Assembly: GCA_934631055.1 (NCBI GenBank)
Contig: CAKTXP010000150.1
Location: 1-5,913 of the forward strand
Source of the DNA: an uncultured Clostridia bacterium
GTDB taxonomy: Bacteria; Bacillota; Clostridia; Christensenellales; Aristaeellaceae
Direction of reading: 5' to 3'
Length of the DNA: 5,913 bases
Position 1 is the stretch's first letter. Every line of letters begins with the position of its first letter. The notes under the pieces are model-generated. The model was not told the origin of the DNA, made no database searches, and was given only the letters and a program-made list of their open reading frames with translations. Shown piece after piece: positions 5,866 through 5,913 of the stretch. The position numbers were made by a program, and so were the translations under genes.

Positions 5866-5913
5866 CAGATGCAGACCGACCAAGTGTTGGGAGCGGGACG
5901 CAGCGTCTCCTCC

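Noticed and set aside
5880..5913. Weak dyad around GACGCAGCGTC near the right edge
   Set aside because: Only a four-base stem with a short loop and no T-run visible; too little sequence to call a terminator.

Overview
The window looks like a chromosomal segment of a Gram-positive, moderately GC-rich member of the Bacillota, most likely of the Clostridia. The evidence is the strong AAAGGAG-type ribosome sites, the vegetative sigma-A-type promoters, the lon-engB gene pair and the protein similarities. The genus cannot be named from the sequence alone.

Layout: two converging transcription units meet near 2550-2690. On the + strand, a promoter at 52-80 drives nadE, a glutamine-dependent NAD+ synthetase (126-2045). 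It is followed by a separate strong promoter (2049-2077) and a FabG-type short-chain dehydrogenase that has lost its middle (2137-2358): the first nine residues are joined in frame to the last 64. This unit ends at a rho-independent terminator (2520-2552). On the - strand, a promoter at 5837-5865 drives lon (ATP-dependent protease, TTG start, 5778-3433). Twenty-seven bases later comes engB/ysxC (ribosome-assembly GTPase, 3405-2806), and the unit ends at its own terminator (2648-2685).

Between the two units lies a 447-base gene-free stretch (2359-2805). It holds a small GC hairpin, a 78-bp near-perfect palindrome (2401-2478), the two opposing terminators, a short ribosome site with mini-ORFs, and another short palindrome. 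Half of the 78-bp palindrome recurs in inverted orientation at the left edge of the window (1-36, 22 of 23 core bases identical). Copies of one dispersed repeat therefore bracket nadE plus the deleted fabG.

Functionally the intact genes are housekeeping: the last step of NAD biosynthesis, protein quality control and 50S subunit assembly. I see no new multi-gene system. The parts worth a second look are the palindromic repeat family and the in-frame-gutted fabG that keeps its promoter and ribosome site.
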